Below are positions 17,614 to 28,830 of a stretch of DNA of 64,000 nucleotides, one piece after another. The stretch's first letter is position 1, and the number at the start of each line of letters is the position of its first letter. The notes below the pieces were generated by a model that was not told where the DNA came from, did no database searches, and saw only the letters and a list, made by a program, of their open reading frames with translations. Position numbers and translations under genes: made by a program. Source of the stretch: Limnohabitans sp. 15K (GTDB taxonomy: Bacteria > Pseudomonadota > Gammaproteobacteria > Burkholderiales > Burkholderiaceae_C); assembly GCF_002778285.1 (NCBI RefSeq), contig NZ_NESM01000004.1, positions 182,827-246,826 on the forward strand, read 5' to 3'.

Positions 17614-18813
17614 TTACAAAATTTCGGAGCCTGCAGGGGGTTGGATTTGCTTTAGCGGCGAGTGCTGATTAAGCGCTTCCAGATAGTTCTCCACCCCCGC
17701 TTTTTCCCGCTCCAAAAACCGGGCCACGGCCTCAGAAAAGGACGGATGCGCCAGCCAGTGGGCGCTGTGCGTGGGGGTGGGCAGCAGTGCGCGGGCCATT
17801 TTGTGCTCGCCTTGTGCGCCGCCTTCAAAGCGTTTGAGGCCGTGCTGGATGCACCATGCGATGGGCTGGTAATAGCAGGCTTCAAAGTGCAGGCAGTCCA
17901 CCCGGGCAATAGCCCCCCAGTAGCGGCCATAGGCCACTTCGGGCTGACCCTGGGCATCCAGGTGCAGGCCGATCAGACTGATGCCAATCGGCTGCGCTTC
18001 GTGTTCGGCCACAAACAGCAGCCAGTTGGCGGCCATATCGGTGCGCATGGACTCAAAAAACGCCGGGGTCAAATACGGCGCATTGCCGTGTTCCCAATAG
18101 GTTTGTTGGTAGCAGCGCAGCAGCAGGGCCCAGTCGGCGTCCGTCATGTCGGGGCCGCGCACGCCGCGAAAGGTCACGCCCGCCTCCTGCACTTTGCGGC
18201 GTTCTTGCCGGATTTTTTTGCGTTTTTCTTGCGTGAGGCTGGCCAAAAAGTCATCAAAGTCGCGCCAGCCTTGGTTTTGCCAGTGAAACTGCACCTGGTC
18301 GCGCTGCAGCAGCCCGGCTTGCTCACAGGTTTGCAGGTCTTGCGCGCTGCCAAACAAAATGTGCAGCGAGGGGATGTTGTTGGTTTGGCAAATGTCCAGC
18401 AAGGCGGCCAGCAGGGCTTGGCGTGCGTCGTCTGACTCTGCCAGCAGGCGGCTGCCGGGCACGGGTGTGAAGGGCGAGGCCACGAGGGCTTTGGGGTAAT
18501 AGTCCAGGCCGTGGCGCTGGTAGGCGTCGGCCCAGGCGTGGTCAAACACGTATTCGCCGCGTGAGTGGGTCTTGATGTAGAGCGGGCAGGCAGCGGCCAA
18601 CACATCGCCTTGCGGGGTGCTGCGCCACAGGCTGATGACTTGCAGCGTCCAGCCGGTCTCGGGCGCGGCCGATTGGCTGGTCTGCATGGCCGACAAATAG
18701 GCATGCTGCATGAAGGGGGATGGGGCGTCTTGCCGGGCGAGCAGGTCGTCCCAGGCTTCAGGCGCGATGGCACCCAGGTCGTCTTGCACCCGGGTGACAT
18801 AATTCAAGCTCAC
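17614..18813 (-). CDS. FemAB-like GNAT acyltransferase (DUF482 / peptidogalycan family)
   Basis: A protein of about 399 residues from the chosen start, matching the FemAB_like (DUF482) family that carries a GNAT-type fold. Typical segments are SPFMQHAYLSAM, ACPLYIKTHSRGEYVFDHAWADAY, LTQEKRKKIRQERR, CYQQTYWEHGNAPYLTPAFF and the conserved FEGGAQGEHK near the C-terminus. Members are often annotated as N-acetyltransferases; the true substrate is unknown. No ATG suits the N-terminus; a GTG at 18813 preceded by GGA is proposed (another GTG at 18825 is possible). It is divergent from nadE with starts only about 16 bp apart, so promoters must lie inside the neighbouring coding sequences. Confidence 0.82.
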   Translation of the reverse strand: MSLNYVTRVQDDLGAIAPEAWDDLLARQDAPSPFMQHAYLSAMQTSQSAAPETGWTLQVISLWRSTPQGDVLAAACPLYIKTHSRGEYVFDHAWADAYQRHGLDYYPKALVASPFTPVPGSRLLAESDDARQALLAALLDICQTNNIPSLHILFGSAQDLQTCEQAGLLQRDQVQFHWQNQGWRDFDDFLASLTQEKRKKIRQERRKVQEAGVTFRGVRGPDMTDADWALLLRCYQQTYWEHGNAPYLTPAFFESMRTDMAANWLLFVAEHEAQPIGISLIGLHLDAQGQPEVAYGRYWGAIARVDCLHFEACYYQPIAWCIQHGLKRFEGGAQGEHKMARALLPTPTHSAHWLAHPSFSEAVARFLEREKAGVENYLEALNQHSPLKQIQPPAGSEIL

Positions 18814-18829
18814 ATTTTCCAGCACCTGT

Positions 18830-20877
<2,048 letters not shown>

Positions 20878-20883
20878 TGGGAA

Positions 20884-20905
20884 AGCCGGGCTACCCAGCC
20901 CGGCT
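20884..20905. terminator. Hairpin between convergent glnB and LOG gene
   Basis: AGCCGGGCT (20884-20892) pairs perfectly with AGCCCGGCT (20897-20905) over a four-base loop. It sits right after the glnB stop. There is no T-run, so it is a weak or bidirectional terminator candidate. Confidence 0.5.
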
Positions 20906-20921
20906 CAGCTAGCGCCAAAGG

Positions 20922-21539
20922 TCAGAGCAGTTCGACTTTGGCGCGGGGGGAAAAGCCTGCTTTTTGCACCAAACTTTGCAGCAGCGCCTCGGGCTCATTG
21001 CCCAGGGTGACCAGCTCGGTTTGCCACTCGCCCATAAAACCGTCTTGCACCACTTGGCCGATGAAGCCCATCAGGCCATCGTAGTAGCCCAGGCTGTTGA
21101 GGATGCCCACGGGTTTGTCGTGGTAACCCAGCTGACGCCAGGTCCAGACCTCAAACAACTCTTCAAAAGTGCCGATGCCCCCGGGCAGGGCCAAAAAAGC
21201 GTCGGCTTTGTCGGCCATGAGGCGTTTGCGCTCGTGCATGGTGTCCACCACATGAAGTTCGGTGCAACCGTGGTGCGCCCATTCTTTTTCGACCAAAGCC
21301 TTGGGGATGATGCCAATCACAGTGCCACCTGCCGCCAACGTGGCTTCGGCCACCAAGCCCATCAGGCCGTTTCGCCCGCCGCCGTAGACCAATTGACCAC
21401 CATGCTGGCCGATCCATGTGCCGACTTGCACTGCAATTTGCGCGAATTCAGGTTTGTTACCGGGTTTGGAGCCGCAGTAAACGCAGACAGAGAAGGCGGG
21501 CTGATCTGTAGCGGTTAGGTTGACGCTACTTTCGGTCAT
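20922..21539 (-). CDS. LOG family protein (nucleoside 5'-monophosphate phosphoribohydrolase-like)
   Basis: A 205-residue Rossmann-fold protein with the LOG family signature PGGIGTFEELFEVWTWRQLG (PGG at residue 119), and the earlier VYGGGRNGLMGLVA and MHERKRLMADKADAF segments. Family members cleave cytokinin riboside monophosphates or other nucleoside 5'-monophosphates to base plus ribose phosphate; many bacterial ones are wrongly called lysine decarboxylases. The start at 21539 overlaps the dgkA stop by four bases (ATGA), so translation is coupled. It is the last gene of the sigma-factor cluster strand. Its physiological substrate is unknown. Confidence 0.9.
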   Translation of the reverse strand: MTESSVNLTATDQPAFSVCVYCGSKPGNKPEFAQIAVQVGTWIGQHGGQLVYGGGRNGLMGLVAEATLAAGGTVIGIIPKALVEKEWAHHGCTELHVVDTMHERKRLMADKADAFLALPGGIGTFEELFEVWTWRQLGYHDKPVGILNSLGYYDGLMGFIGQVVQDGFMGEWQTELVTLGNEPEALLQSLVQKAGFSPRAKVELL

Positions 21540-21940
21540 GCGAACCGTTGCCAAAGTGCGCCCAACCAGACGCCCAAGCACAGCAATAAGCTGAGCAGCA
21601 CCGCAGCGCTGCCCATGTCTTTGGCCCGCTTGGACAGATCGTGCCATTCAGGGCCGATGCGATCGATGGCCGATTCGATGCAGGTGTTGAGCAACTCGAC
21701 AATCATGACCAGCAACACCGTGCCGGCCAGCAAGGCGGTTTCCACCCACCCTTGACCCAGCCAAAATGCCATAGGCAGCAAGGCCATGGCCAAAATGGCT
21801 TCTTGGCGAAACGCAGTTTCTCCCCATCCAGCGCGCAGGCCCTGGATCGAGTAACCCCCTGCATGGAACACGCGGTTCAAGCCTTTGCGTGCTTTTTGTG
21901 GGTTGACAACGTCTGTTGGAGCGGGGGAGGGTTCTTGCAT
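21536..21940 (-). CDS. dgkA: Diacylglycerol kinase
   Basis: A 134-residue integral membrane protein with three hydrophobic helices. The family signature VELLNTCIESAIDRIG and the acidic QEAIL region of the first helix are present. It phosphorylates diacylglycerol released when phospholipid head groups are transferred to periplasmic glucans, feeding the product back into phospholipid synthesis. About 20 N-terminal residues precede the usual family start (NRVFHAGGYSIQGLRAG). It lies 22 bp after the RDD gene and overlaps the LOG gene by four bases. Confidence 0.93.
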   Translation of the reverse strand: MQEPSPAPTDVVNPQKARKGLNRVFHAGGYSIQGLRAGWGETAFRQEAILAMALLPMAFWLGQGWVETALLAGTVLLVMIVELLNTCIESAIDRIGPEWHDLSKRAKDMGSAAVLLSLLLCLGVWLGALWQRFA

Positions 21941-21962
21941 GGCACGTCAAACGGGGAAAAGT

Positions 21963-22502
21963 TCAATTCTGAACCGTAATCAAGCGGGTTCCGGCAAAAG
22001 CATCGTGCCAAAACTGTCTTTGCGGGTGAAAGCGGCTGAGTACACCCCAAACGGTGATCCAACCCAAAGTCAAAAAAGCCAACTCAACAGGGGGCAAGCC
22101 CAGCGCCGATGAGGCGGCCAGAGGGGGAAGGAACCAAAGCCAGCTGGCCAAGTAACGTTTAAAGGCCGTTTTTCGGCTGATTTTTTGACCCGCCGAGTCC
22201 ACGATTTGGATTCGCCAGGTTTTCATGGCCAAAGTCTGGCCGCGTCGCCACATCCAGATGAAATACAGGCCCAGCACCAAAAAACTGCTGGCCTGCAAAC
22301 CAGATTTGAGTTGGGGGTGGACGTTCATCTCACCAGGAGCCAACCCTGTCACCCAATAGGCGGCCACAAAATAGACCAAGCCAGAGGAGACCATGACACC
22401 AAACAAGAGCATGCCTTCGTAGAGCCAGCAGGCCATGCGGCGCATCAGTGACGGCGTTGTCGTCTCCTCAAGAGACGCAAAGTCTAAGCCTTGGACCGTC
22501 AT
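21963..22502 (-). CDS. RDD family membrane protein
   Basis: A 179-residue protein with hydrophobic segments near residues 31-52 and 78-95 plus a third in the C-terminal part. The N-terminal TPSLMRRMACWLYEGMLLFGVMV corresponds to the RDD signature region (Arg, with Asp replaced by Glu), and QTLAMKTWRIQIVDSAG is the typical segment linking helices. Family function is largely unknown; some members act in ion antiport. It overlaps the DUF3106 gene by four bases. It is part of the sigma-factor cluster and has no obvious link to dgkA other than membrane location. Confidence 0.85.
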   Translation of the reverse strand: MTVQGLDFASLEETTTPSLMRRMACWLYEGMLLFGVMVSSGLVYFVAAYWVTGLAPGEMNVHPQLKSGLQASSFLVLGLYFIWMWRRGQTLAMKTWRIQIVDSAGQKISRKTAFKRYLASWLWFLPPLAASSALGLPPVELAFLTLGWITVWGVLSRFHPQRQFWHDAFAGTRLITVQN

Positions 22503-23227
22503 GATGGGGCCGTTTCAGAGGCGGGCTTGAGACCTTCGGGCATGTCGGACGACGCGGGCAAGGGCGGGCTCTGGGTCGGCGTGGTCAGAGTCGTTTGGCG
22601 TGGCAAAAGGGTTTTGCGATCGATGACGGCCGTTTGAGGTGCAGCACCTGATGAGGCTTTCGCAGGTGTCTGGACTAGGCGATGGGCTTCCAAGGGCTTG
22701 ATGGTTGGTGCCGCACTTTTGGCAGGGCTTGCCGTGCTTTCGCTGAGCAAGCGTTTTTCTTCTGCGGGCAGAGCCTGGTAAGCCTCCCATTTCGCTTTTT
22801 TATCTTCTTTGGGCAAGCTTTGCATCTGATTGAAGTTCAAACGCGCCAAGTTGCGTTGCTGGGGGCTCAAATCCACCCAATCGGCCATGCGCGAGTGCAT
22901 GGTGACTTGGTCAGCCACAGGCAGTTGTGTGAAGTTCTTTGAAATGGTGAGCCACTTGGCTTGTTGCTGTGCAGTCAAGGCGCTCCATTGCGCGCCCAAA
23001 GGCGCCAGCGCTTGTCTTTGCATGGGGGTCAGTTGCCGCCATGCGCTGGAGGTTGCAGTGCTGACGGTGTCGGCCTTGGCGTTGTTGCCGGCTGCCAATG
23101 TGCCTGGAGGCGTGATTGAAGGCGTTTGTGCTGCTGCACCCATCCAACCCGCAAAAAAAGTCCCGCCGATGACAAAGATCAGCAAGGCTTTCAAAAAGGG
23201 AACACGGCCAGTGCGCAGCTCAGTCAT
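22499..23227 (-). CDS. DUF3106 protein, probably periplasmic
   Basis: A 242-residue protein with an N-terminal membrane signal (FLKALLIFVIGGTFFAGWMGAAA, residues 10-32) and a DUF3106 core containing two related helical repeats (LTPMQRQALAPLGAQWSAL and LSPQQRNLARLNFNQM), followed by KEDKKAKWEAYQALPAEEKRLL and a Pro/Ala-rich tail. The repeats recall the LTxxQ helices of Spy/CpxP-type periplasmic proteins, which is a resemblance in pattern only. It overlaps both neighbours (8 bases with DUF3619, 4 with RDD), so it belongs to the sigma-factor operon. A role in envelope stress sensing is inference from this context. Confidence 0.85.
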   Translation of the reverse strand: MTELRTGRVPFLKALLIFVIGGTFFAGWMGAAAQTPSITPPGTLAAGNNAKADTVSTATSSAWRQLTPMQRQALAPLGAQWSALTAQQQAKWLTISKNFTQLPVADQVTMHSRMADWVDLSPQQRNLARLNFNQMQSLPKEDKKAKWEAYQALPAEEKRLLSESTASPAKSAAPTIKPLEAHRLVQTPAKASSGAAPQTAVIDRKTLLPRQTTLTTPTQSPPLPASSDMPEGLKPASETAPS

Positions 23228-23666
23228 GCTGGCCCGTGGTGCTGCGGTTGAGTTTCAAAAACTGGGCAAAACCAGCATCTGTGTAAGCGTGGGGCGGTAA
23301 TTCATCGGTCAAAAGGGCCGAATCTGTGGCCGCAATTTCCATGGCGATGTTGTCGTCTTTTGTCCATTGAATCGCCAGCAGACCGACCACCAGGGCCAGC
23401 AATGGCAAGGAGGAGGCCAGGATGCCCCACAAGCCTAAACCTTCGTCGCCCGAAGAGGCCAGGGTGCCGTTTGCATGGACGGTGTTGGTTTGGGCCTGAC
23501 GAACTTGCACCAAAGGTTTGCGCTGACCGATTGCCAACAAGCGTGCCACGCGCAGGCGCTCGGAGATTTCATGGGGCAAATCTGTGGTCGCCAGGGAAAG
23601 CTGGCCTGAAAAGTAATGGCCCAAGCTGTCTATTTCGTTGGCAGAGGGTGTGGATGCGTGTTTCAT
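23220..23666 (-). CDS. DUF3619 family protein with one membrane segment
   Basis: A 148-residue protein. The N-terminal 80 residues are soluble and carry a conserved helical region (LGHYFSGQLSLATTDLPHEISERLRVARLLAIGQ), a single membrane segment follows (LWGILASSLPLLALVVGLLAIQW, about residues 84-106), and the last 40 residues would face the periplasm. This resembles the layout of anti-sigma factors. The start at 23666 overlaps the sigma-factor stop by four bases (ATGA), so both are made together. The family is found almost only next to such sigma factors in beta-proteobacteria; no zinc-type (ZAS) motif H-x3-C-x2-C is visible. A role as anti-sigma factor is inference. Confidence 0.85.
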   Translation of the reverse strand: MKHASTPSANEIDSLGHYFSGQLSLATTDLPHEISERLRVARLLAIGQRKPLVQVRQAQTNTVHANGTLASSGDEGLGLWGILASSLPLLALVVGLLAIQWTKDDNIAMEIAATDSALLTDELPPHAYTDAGFAQFLKLNRSTTGQHD

Positions 23667-24229
23667 GGTCTGATTCCTTGTGTTCCCAATGTTTTGCTCA
23701 GGGCCTGGATCGCCCGGGAACAATGGGTTTTGACGCTGCCTTCTGAGCAGCCCATCACTGCAGCGGTCTGCGCTACGTCGTGCTCTTCCCAATAACGCAG
23801 CAAGAAGGCTTCTCGTTGACGTGCAGGCAATGCCATGACAGCGGTTTCGATGTGCTCGAGGGTCTGCAGACGGCCTACCCAGTCTTCTGCGCTTTCTGAT
23901 GAGGCATCTTCAGCGTTGTTGCCGGTCACTTCCAGCAGGTCAAATTCGCCATCCCCATCAACCGCATTGAAATCACCCAAATTTGTAAAAAGTGCATTTC
24001 TGGTTTTTTGCCTGCGAAACCAGTCCAGCGTGGTGTTGGATAGGATGCGTTGAAACAGCAGTGGCAGTTCTACCACAGGCTTGTCGGCGTAATGGGTGCA
24101 CAGCTTGATCATGCTGTCTTGGAGGATATCCAAGGCCGCATCCTCGTTTCTGACATGGTAATAAGTGCGTTTGAACGCCTTTTTTTCCATGTTTTTCAGA
24201 AATTCTGCAAGTTCAGAGTCGGATGCCAA
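23663..24229 (-). CDS. RNA polymerase sigma-70 family (ECF-type) sigma factor
   Basis: A 188-residue sigma factor. Region 2 is seen in KAFKRTYYHVRNEDAALDILQDSMIKLCTHY and LPLLFQRILSNTTLDWFRRQKTRN, and region 4 in ALPARQREAFLLRYWEEHDVAQTAAVMGCSEGSVKTHCSRAIQAL. Between them is an acidic linker of about 45 residues (residues 85-125). It directs RNA polymerase to an alternative promoter set. It is the first gene of a minus-strand cluster with DUF3619, DUF3106 and RDD genes, each overlapping the next. Autoregulation is plausible but no -35/-10 motif repeated in the window supports it. Confidence 0.92.
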   Translation of the reverse strand: MASDSELAEFLKNMEKKAFKRTYYHVRNEDAALDILQDSMIKLCTHYADKPVVELPLLFQRILSNTTLDWFRRQKTRNALFTNLGDFNAVDGDGEFDLLEVTGNNAEDASSESAEDWVGRLQTLEHIETAVMALPARQREAFLLRYWEEHDVAQTAAVMGCSEGSVKTHCSRAIQALSKTLGTQGIRP

Positions 24230-24533
24230 AGAGTTGTCTCACGCCAAAGCAATGCTTCGCTTGAATAAAAAAGGCTGAACGGTTGGGCGGGTCATAGCCA
24301 CTCAGAGCTGAACAATTATGTCACCGGATCGGCTCATTCCATGAATTTCAAAATTTGCACCGCACAAGTGCGATAATGCGCGATTGCAATTGAAAAAAAG
24401 CAAACGGATCACCGTCCGGCACTTTTACAGTTTGGTGCCCATGTCTGTGGTCTTAAGTCCCAAAGCCACTTCACAAGAGTCGAGCCCAGGGGCACCCAAG
24501 GTTTTTCGTTAGAGAAATTCACAAAGGTTGAAT
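24230..24533. other. Divergent intergenic region, sigma factor / ilvB
   Basis: This 300-bp stretch separates the divergent sigma-factor and ilvB genes and must hold both promoters. It is AT-richer than its surroundings. A 23-codon frame lies inside it (see separate entry). A GATAAT sequence at 24372-24377 resembles a -10 box, but the nearest TTGCAC (24355-24360) is too close to be its -35. No clear terminator hairpin, riboswitch fold or operator is visible. Confidence 0.5.
24441..24512 (+). CDS. Short upstream frame before ilvB, possible leader peptide
   Basis: ATG at 24441 opens a 23-codon frame (MSVVLSPKATSQESSPGAPK, then VFR) that ends 21 bases before the ilvB start. It has three valines and one leucine (a TTA codon, rare in this genome) close to its start, but no run of Ile/Val/Leu codons and no attenuator hairpin follows. 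A role in ilvB control is thus possible but weakly supported; it may be a chance frame. Confidence 0.25.
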   Translation: MSVVLSPKATSQESSPGAPKVFR

Positions 24534-26297
24534 ATGGAAATGAACAAGGCCGATACGGCTCACACCCCTGCGGGCGCTCAAGAATTGCGCGGTGCAGAAA
24601 TTCTCGTCAAAGCACTCCAAGCGGAAAACGTGCAATACATCTGGGGTTACCCCGGTGGTGCCGTTTTGCACATTTACGACGCTTTTTACAAGCAAGACAC
24701 CATCCAGCACGTCCTCGTGCGTCACGAGCAAGCTGCCGTGCACGCGGCCGACGGGTTTGCCCGTGCCACGGGCGAAGTGGGTGTGGCGCTGGTCACTTCG
24801 GGCCCCGGCCTGACCAATGCCGTCACCGGTATTGCGACCGCCTACATGGACAGCATCCCTATGGTCATCATCAGTGGCCAAGTGCCCACTGCGGCCATTG
24901 GCCTCGATGCGTTCCAGGAATGCGACACCGTGGGCATTACCCGTCCCATCGTCAAGCACAACTTCTTGGTCAAAGACGCCAAGGACATGGCCGAGGTCAT
25001 GAAAAAAGCCTTCCACATTGCGCGCAGTGGCCGCCCTGGCCCTGTGGTGGTGGACGTGCCCAAAGACGTTTCCTTCAACAAGGTGATGTACTCGGGCTAC
25101 CCCGAGACCGTGGAAATGCGTTCTTACAACCCCGTGCGCAAGGGCCACGGCGGTCAGATCCGCAAGGCTTTGCAGTTGCTGATGGCGGCCAAGCGGCCTT
25201 ACATCTACACCGGCGGTGGTGTGCTCTTGAGCAATGCCAGCGCCGAGTTGCGTGCCCTGGTGGACATGCTCAACGTGCCGGTCACTAACACTTTGATGGG
25301 TTTGGGGGCTTTTCCCGCCACAGACCGCCGTTTCTTGGGCATGCTGGGCATGCACGGCACCCTCGAAGCCAACAACGCCATGCAAAACTGCGATGTGCTC
25401 TTGGCTGTGGGTGCCCGGTTTGACGACCGCGTCATCGGCAACCCCAAGCACTTTGCTTCGGTGGACCGCAAAATCATCCACATTGACATCGACCCGTCCA
25501 GTATTTCCAAGCGCGTGAAAGTGGATGTGCCGATCGTGGGCGACGTGAAAGATGTGTTGACCGAACTCATGGGCATGATTCGCGAATCCGGCCTCAAGCC
25601 CGACCCACAGGCTTTGGCCCAGTGGTGGGAAACCGTCGAAGGCTGGCGCAAACGCGATTGCATGAAGTACGACAACAGCAATTCTCTGGTCATCAAGCCG
25701 CAAAAAGTCATTGAGACCTTGTGGGACATGACCAAGGACGCCGATGCTTACATCACCTCAGACGTGGGTCAGCACCAGATGTGGGCGGCTCAGTACTACA
25801 AGTTCAACGAACCACGCCGCTGGATCAACTCCGGTGGTTTGGGCACCATGGGCGTGGGCATTCCCTATGCCATGGGCATCAAACTGGCCAAGCCAGACAG
25901 CGAAGTGTTCTGCGTGACGGGCGAAGGTTCTGTGCAGATGTGCATTCAAGAGCTCTCGACTTGCCTGCAATACAACACGCCCATCAAAGTGGTGGCCCTG
26001 AACAACGGTTACTTGGGCATGGTGCGCCAGTGGCAGGAGATTGATTACTCCGGTCGTTACAGCCACAGCTACATGGACGCCTTGCCCAACTTTGTGAAGT
26101 TGGCCGAAGCTTATGGCCACGTCGGCATCTTGGTTGAAAAACCGGAGGATGTGGAGCCCGCCTTGCGCGAAGCCCGCAGGCTCAAGGACCGCACCGTTTT
26201 CTTGGACATCCGAACGGACCCCACTGAAAACGTGTTCCCGATGGTGCAGGCCGGCAAGGGCATCACCGAGATGATCATGGGCGCGGAGGATCTGTAA
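24534..26297 (+). CDS. ilvB: Acetolactate synthase large subunit
   Basis: A 587-residue thiamine-diphosphate enzyme of biosynthetic AHAS type. The N-terminal catalytic glutamate is in LVRHEQAAVHAADGFARATG, FAD-binding segments follow in the middle, and the cofactor motif is seen in GEGSVQMCIQELSTCLQYNTPIKVVALNNGYLG. It condenses pyruvate to acetolactate (valine/leucine) or with 2-ketobutyrate (isoleucine). The ATG at 24534 is preceded by AAAGG with seven-base spacing; in-frame TTG and a second ATG lie six bases either side. ilvH follows after two bases and ilvC after a further 40, forming an ilvBHC operon. It could equally be named ilvI. Confidence 0.97.
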   Translation: MEMNKADTAHTPAGAQELRGAEILVKALQAENVQYIWGYPGGAVLHIYDAFYKQDTIQHVLVRHEQAAVHAADGFARATGEVGVALVTSGPGLTNAVTGIATAYMDSIPMVIISGQVPTAAIGLDAFQECDTVGITRPIVKHNFLVKDAKDMAEVMKKAFHIARSGRPGPVVVDVPKDVSFNKVMYSGYPETVEMRSYNPVRKGHGGQIRKALQLLMAAKRPYIYTGGGVLLSNASAELRALVDMLNVPVTNTLMGLGAFPATDRRFLGMLGMHGTLEANNAMQNCDVLLAVGARFDDRVIGNPKHFASVDRKIIHIDIDPSSISKRVKVDVPIVGDVKDVLTELMGMIRESGLKPDPQALAQWWETVEGWRKRDCMKYDNSNSLVIKPQKVIETLWDMTKDADAYITSDVGQHQMWAAQYYKFNEPRRWINSGGLGTMGVGIPYAMGIKLAKPDSEVFCVTGEGSVQMCIQELSTCLQYNTPIKVVALNNGYLGMVRQWQEIDYSGRYSHSYMDALPNFVKLAEAYGHVGILVEKPEDVEPALREARRLKDRTVFLDIRTDPTENVFPMVQAGKGITEMIMGAEDL

Positions 26298-26299
26298 TC

Positions 26300-26791
26300 A
26301 TGAAACACATCATTGCTGTATTGATTGAAAACGAAGCGGGCGCTTTGTCCCGCGTGGTGGGTTTGTTTTCGGCCCGTGGCTACAACATCGAGTCTTTGAC
26401 CGTGGCCCCGACCGAAGACCCCAGCCTCTCGCGCATGACCATCCAGACCACCGGTTCGGACGACGTGATCGAGCAGATCACCAAACACTTGAACCGCCTG
26501 ATCGAGGTGGTCAAGGTTGTGGACCTGACCGAAGGTGCTTACACCGAGCGCGAGTTGATGCTCGTGAAAGTGCGCGCCGTCGGCAAGGAACGCGAAGAAA
26601 TGAAACGCATGGCCGACATCTTCCGGGGCCGTGTGATTGACGTCACCGACAAGAGCTACACCGTAGAGCTGACCGGTGACCAATCGAAGAACGACGCCTT
26701 TTTGGAGGCGATCGACCGCAGTGCCATCTTGGAGACCGTGCGCACCGGTGCATGCGGTATCGGGCGCGGCGAGCGCATCCTGCGCGTCTAA
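26300..26791 (+). CDS. ilvH: Acetolactate synthase small (regulatory) subunit
   Basis: A 163-residue protein with an N-terminal ACT domain (MKHIIAVLIENEAGALSRVVGLFSARGYNIESLTV) and a second ACT-like C-terminal half (REEMKRMADIFRGRVIDV). It activates the catalytic subunit and gives valine feedback inhibition; the valine site residues around NEAGALSRVVGLF are kept. It starts two bases after ilvB, so the subunits are made in fixed proportion. Confidence 0.97.
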   Translation: MKHIIAVLIENEAGALSRVVGLFSARGYNIESLTVAPTEDPSLSRMTIQTTGSDDVIEQITKHLNRLIEVVKVVDLTEGAYTERELMLVKVRAVGKEREEMKRMADIFRGRVIDVTDKSYTVELTGDQSKNDAFLEAIDRSAILETVRTGACGIGRGERILRV

Positions 26792-26804
26792 ACTCAACCC
26801 TTGA

Positions 26805-27848
<1,044 letters not shown>

Positions 27849-27862
27849 TCGCTTTTTGCGAT

Positions 27863-27892
27863 GGAAAAAGGCCACCTCGGTGGCCTTTTTCT
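27863..27892 (+). terminator. Terminator after ilvC
   Basis: AAAAAGGCCACC (27865-27876) pairs with GGTGGCCTTTTT (27879-27890), followed by CTT. It is a strong stem with a T-run, 16 bases after the ilvC stop. Confidence 0.9.
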
Positions 27893-27960
27893 TGGGCGCT
27901 CGGACTGCCTTAAACTTGGCTGATAAGGGATGGCTCCGAAAAACGCAATAGGAATGGACG

Positions 27961-28782
27961 ATGAGCAAAATCAACGACAAAAACAGAGCCGAAGAGCCGG
28001 AGTCAGCCGCTCCCGTGCGCAAACCTTCCAAGGGCATTTACATGTTGCCCAACATGATCACCTTGGCGGCCCTGTTTGCGGGTTTTTATGCGGTGGTCAT
28101 GGCCATCAATGGCCGTTTTGATTTGGCCACGGTGGGCATTTTCAGCGCCATGGTGCTCGACAGCCTGGATGGCCGTGTAGCCCGCATGACGAACACCCAA
28201 AGTGCTTTTGGCGAACAGATGGATTCGCTGTCTGACATGGTGTCTTTTGGTGCCGCGCCTGCCCTGATTGCGTATGTCTGGACGCTCAAGGAGTTGGGCC
28301 GCTGGGGCTGGATTGCCGCATTTGTGTATTGCGCCTGCGCTGCGCTGCGCCTGGCACGCTTCAATGTGAACACGGGCGTGGTCGATAAACGGTATTTTCA
28401 GGGCTTGCCATCGCCAGCTGCCGCGGCCTTGGTCATGGGCTTTGTGTGGATCATGTTTGACAACGCCGTGCCTGCCAAAGCGGTGGCCTGGGGCATGTTT
28501 GCCGTGTGCCTGTTTTCGGGTTTGACGATGGTGACCAACGTGCCGTTTTACAGCTTCAAAGACATGCACATGAAAAAGAGCGTGCCGTTTGCCACCTTGG
28601 TGTTGGTGGCCTTGGGCATTGCGGCGGTGAACATCGATCCCCCCACGGTTTTGTTCGGCTTGTTTGTGCTCTATGGCTTGAGCGGTTATGTGATCTACAT
28701 CTGGCGCAAGGCCAAAGGCCAGCCGACCAGCATGATCAGCACCTCCACCGACGAGCCCGATGAACGCGGTTTGCACCAGTGA
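27961..28782 (+). CDS. pssA: CDP-diacylglycerol-serine O-phosphatidyltransferase
   Basis: A 273-residue membrane enzyme with about seven hydrophobic segments. The CDP-alcohol phosphotransferase motif is intact in DSLDGRVARMTNTQSAFGEQMDSLSD (DG-x2-AR-x8-G-x3-D-x3-D). It makes phosphatidylserine, the precursor of phosphatidylethanolamine. The N-terminal 20 residues and the C-terminal 20 are soluble. It stands between ilvC and leuA, an arrangement common in related beta-proteobacteria, but has its own transcription unit: ilvC ends in a terminator and leuA has a separate leader. Confidence 0.93.
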   Translation: MSKINDKNRAEEPESAAPVRKPSKGIYMLPNMITLAALFAGFYAVVMAINGRFDLATVGIFSAMVLDSLDGRVARMTNTQSAFGEQMDSLSDMVSFGAAPALIAYVWTLKELGRWGWIAAFVYCACAALRLARFNVNTGVVDKRYFQGLPSPAAAALVMGFVWIMFDNAVPAKAVAWGMFAVCLFSGLTMVTNVPFYSFKDMHMKKSVPFATLVLVALGIAAVNIDPPTVLFGLFVLYGLSGYVIYIWRKAKGQPTSMISTSTDEPDERGLHQ

Positions 28783-28815
28783 TGTCAACTGCAAGACACT
28801 TTGCGTTTTGAACTG

Positions 28816-28824
28816 TGCTAAAGT
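28816..28824 (+). promoter_or_regulatory. Extended -10 promoter candidate for the leuA leader
   Basis: TGCTAAAGT (28816-28824) is an extended -10 element (TGn followed by TAAAGT). The expected first transcribed base, seven bases after the -10, is 28831, the A of the leader ATG, so the leader peptide could be translated from a leaderless mRNA. The -35 region at the matching distance is a poor match, which is common with extended -10 elements. This is a weak prediction from one sequence. Confidence 0.35.
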
Positions 28825-28830
28825 GTTTCT

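Noticed and set aside
24355..24377. TTGCAC and GATAAT as an ilvB promoter
   Set aside because: The spacing between the two boxes is only 11 bases, too short for a sigma-70 promoter.
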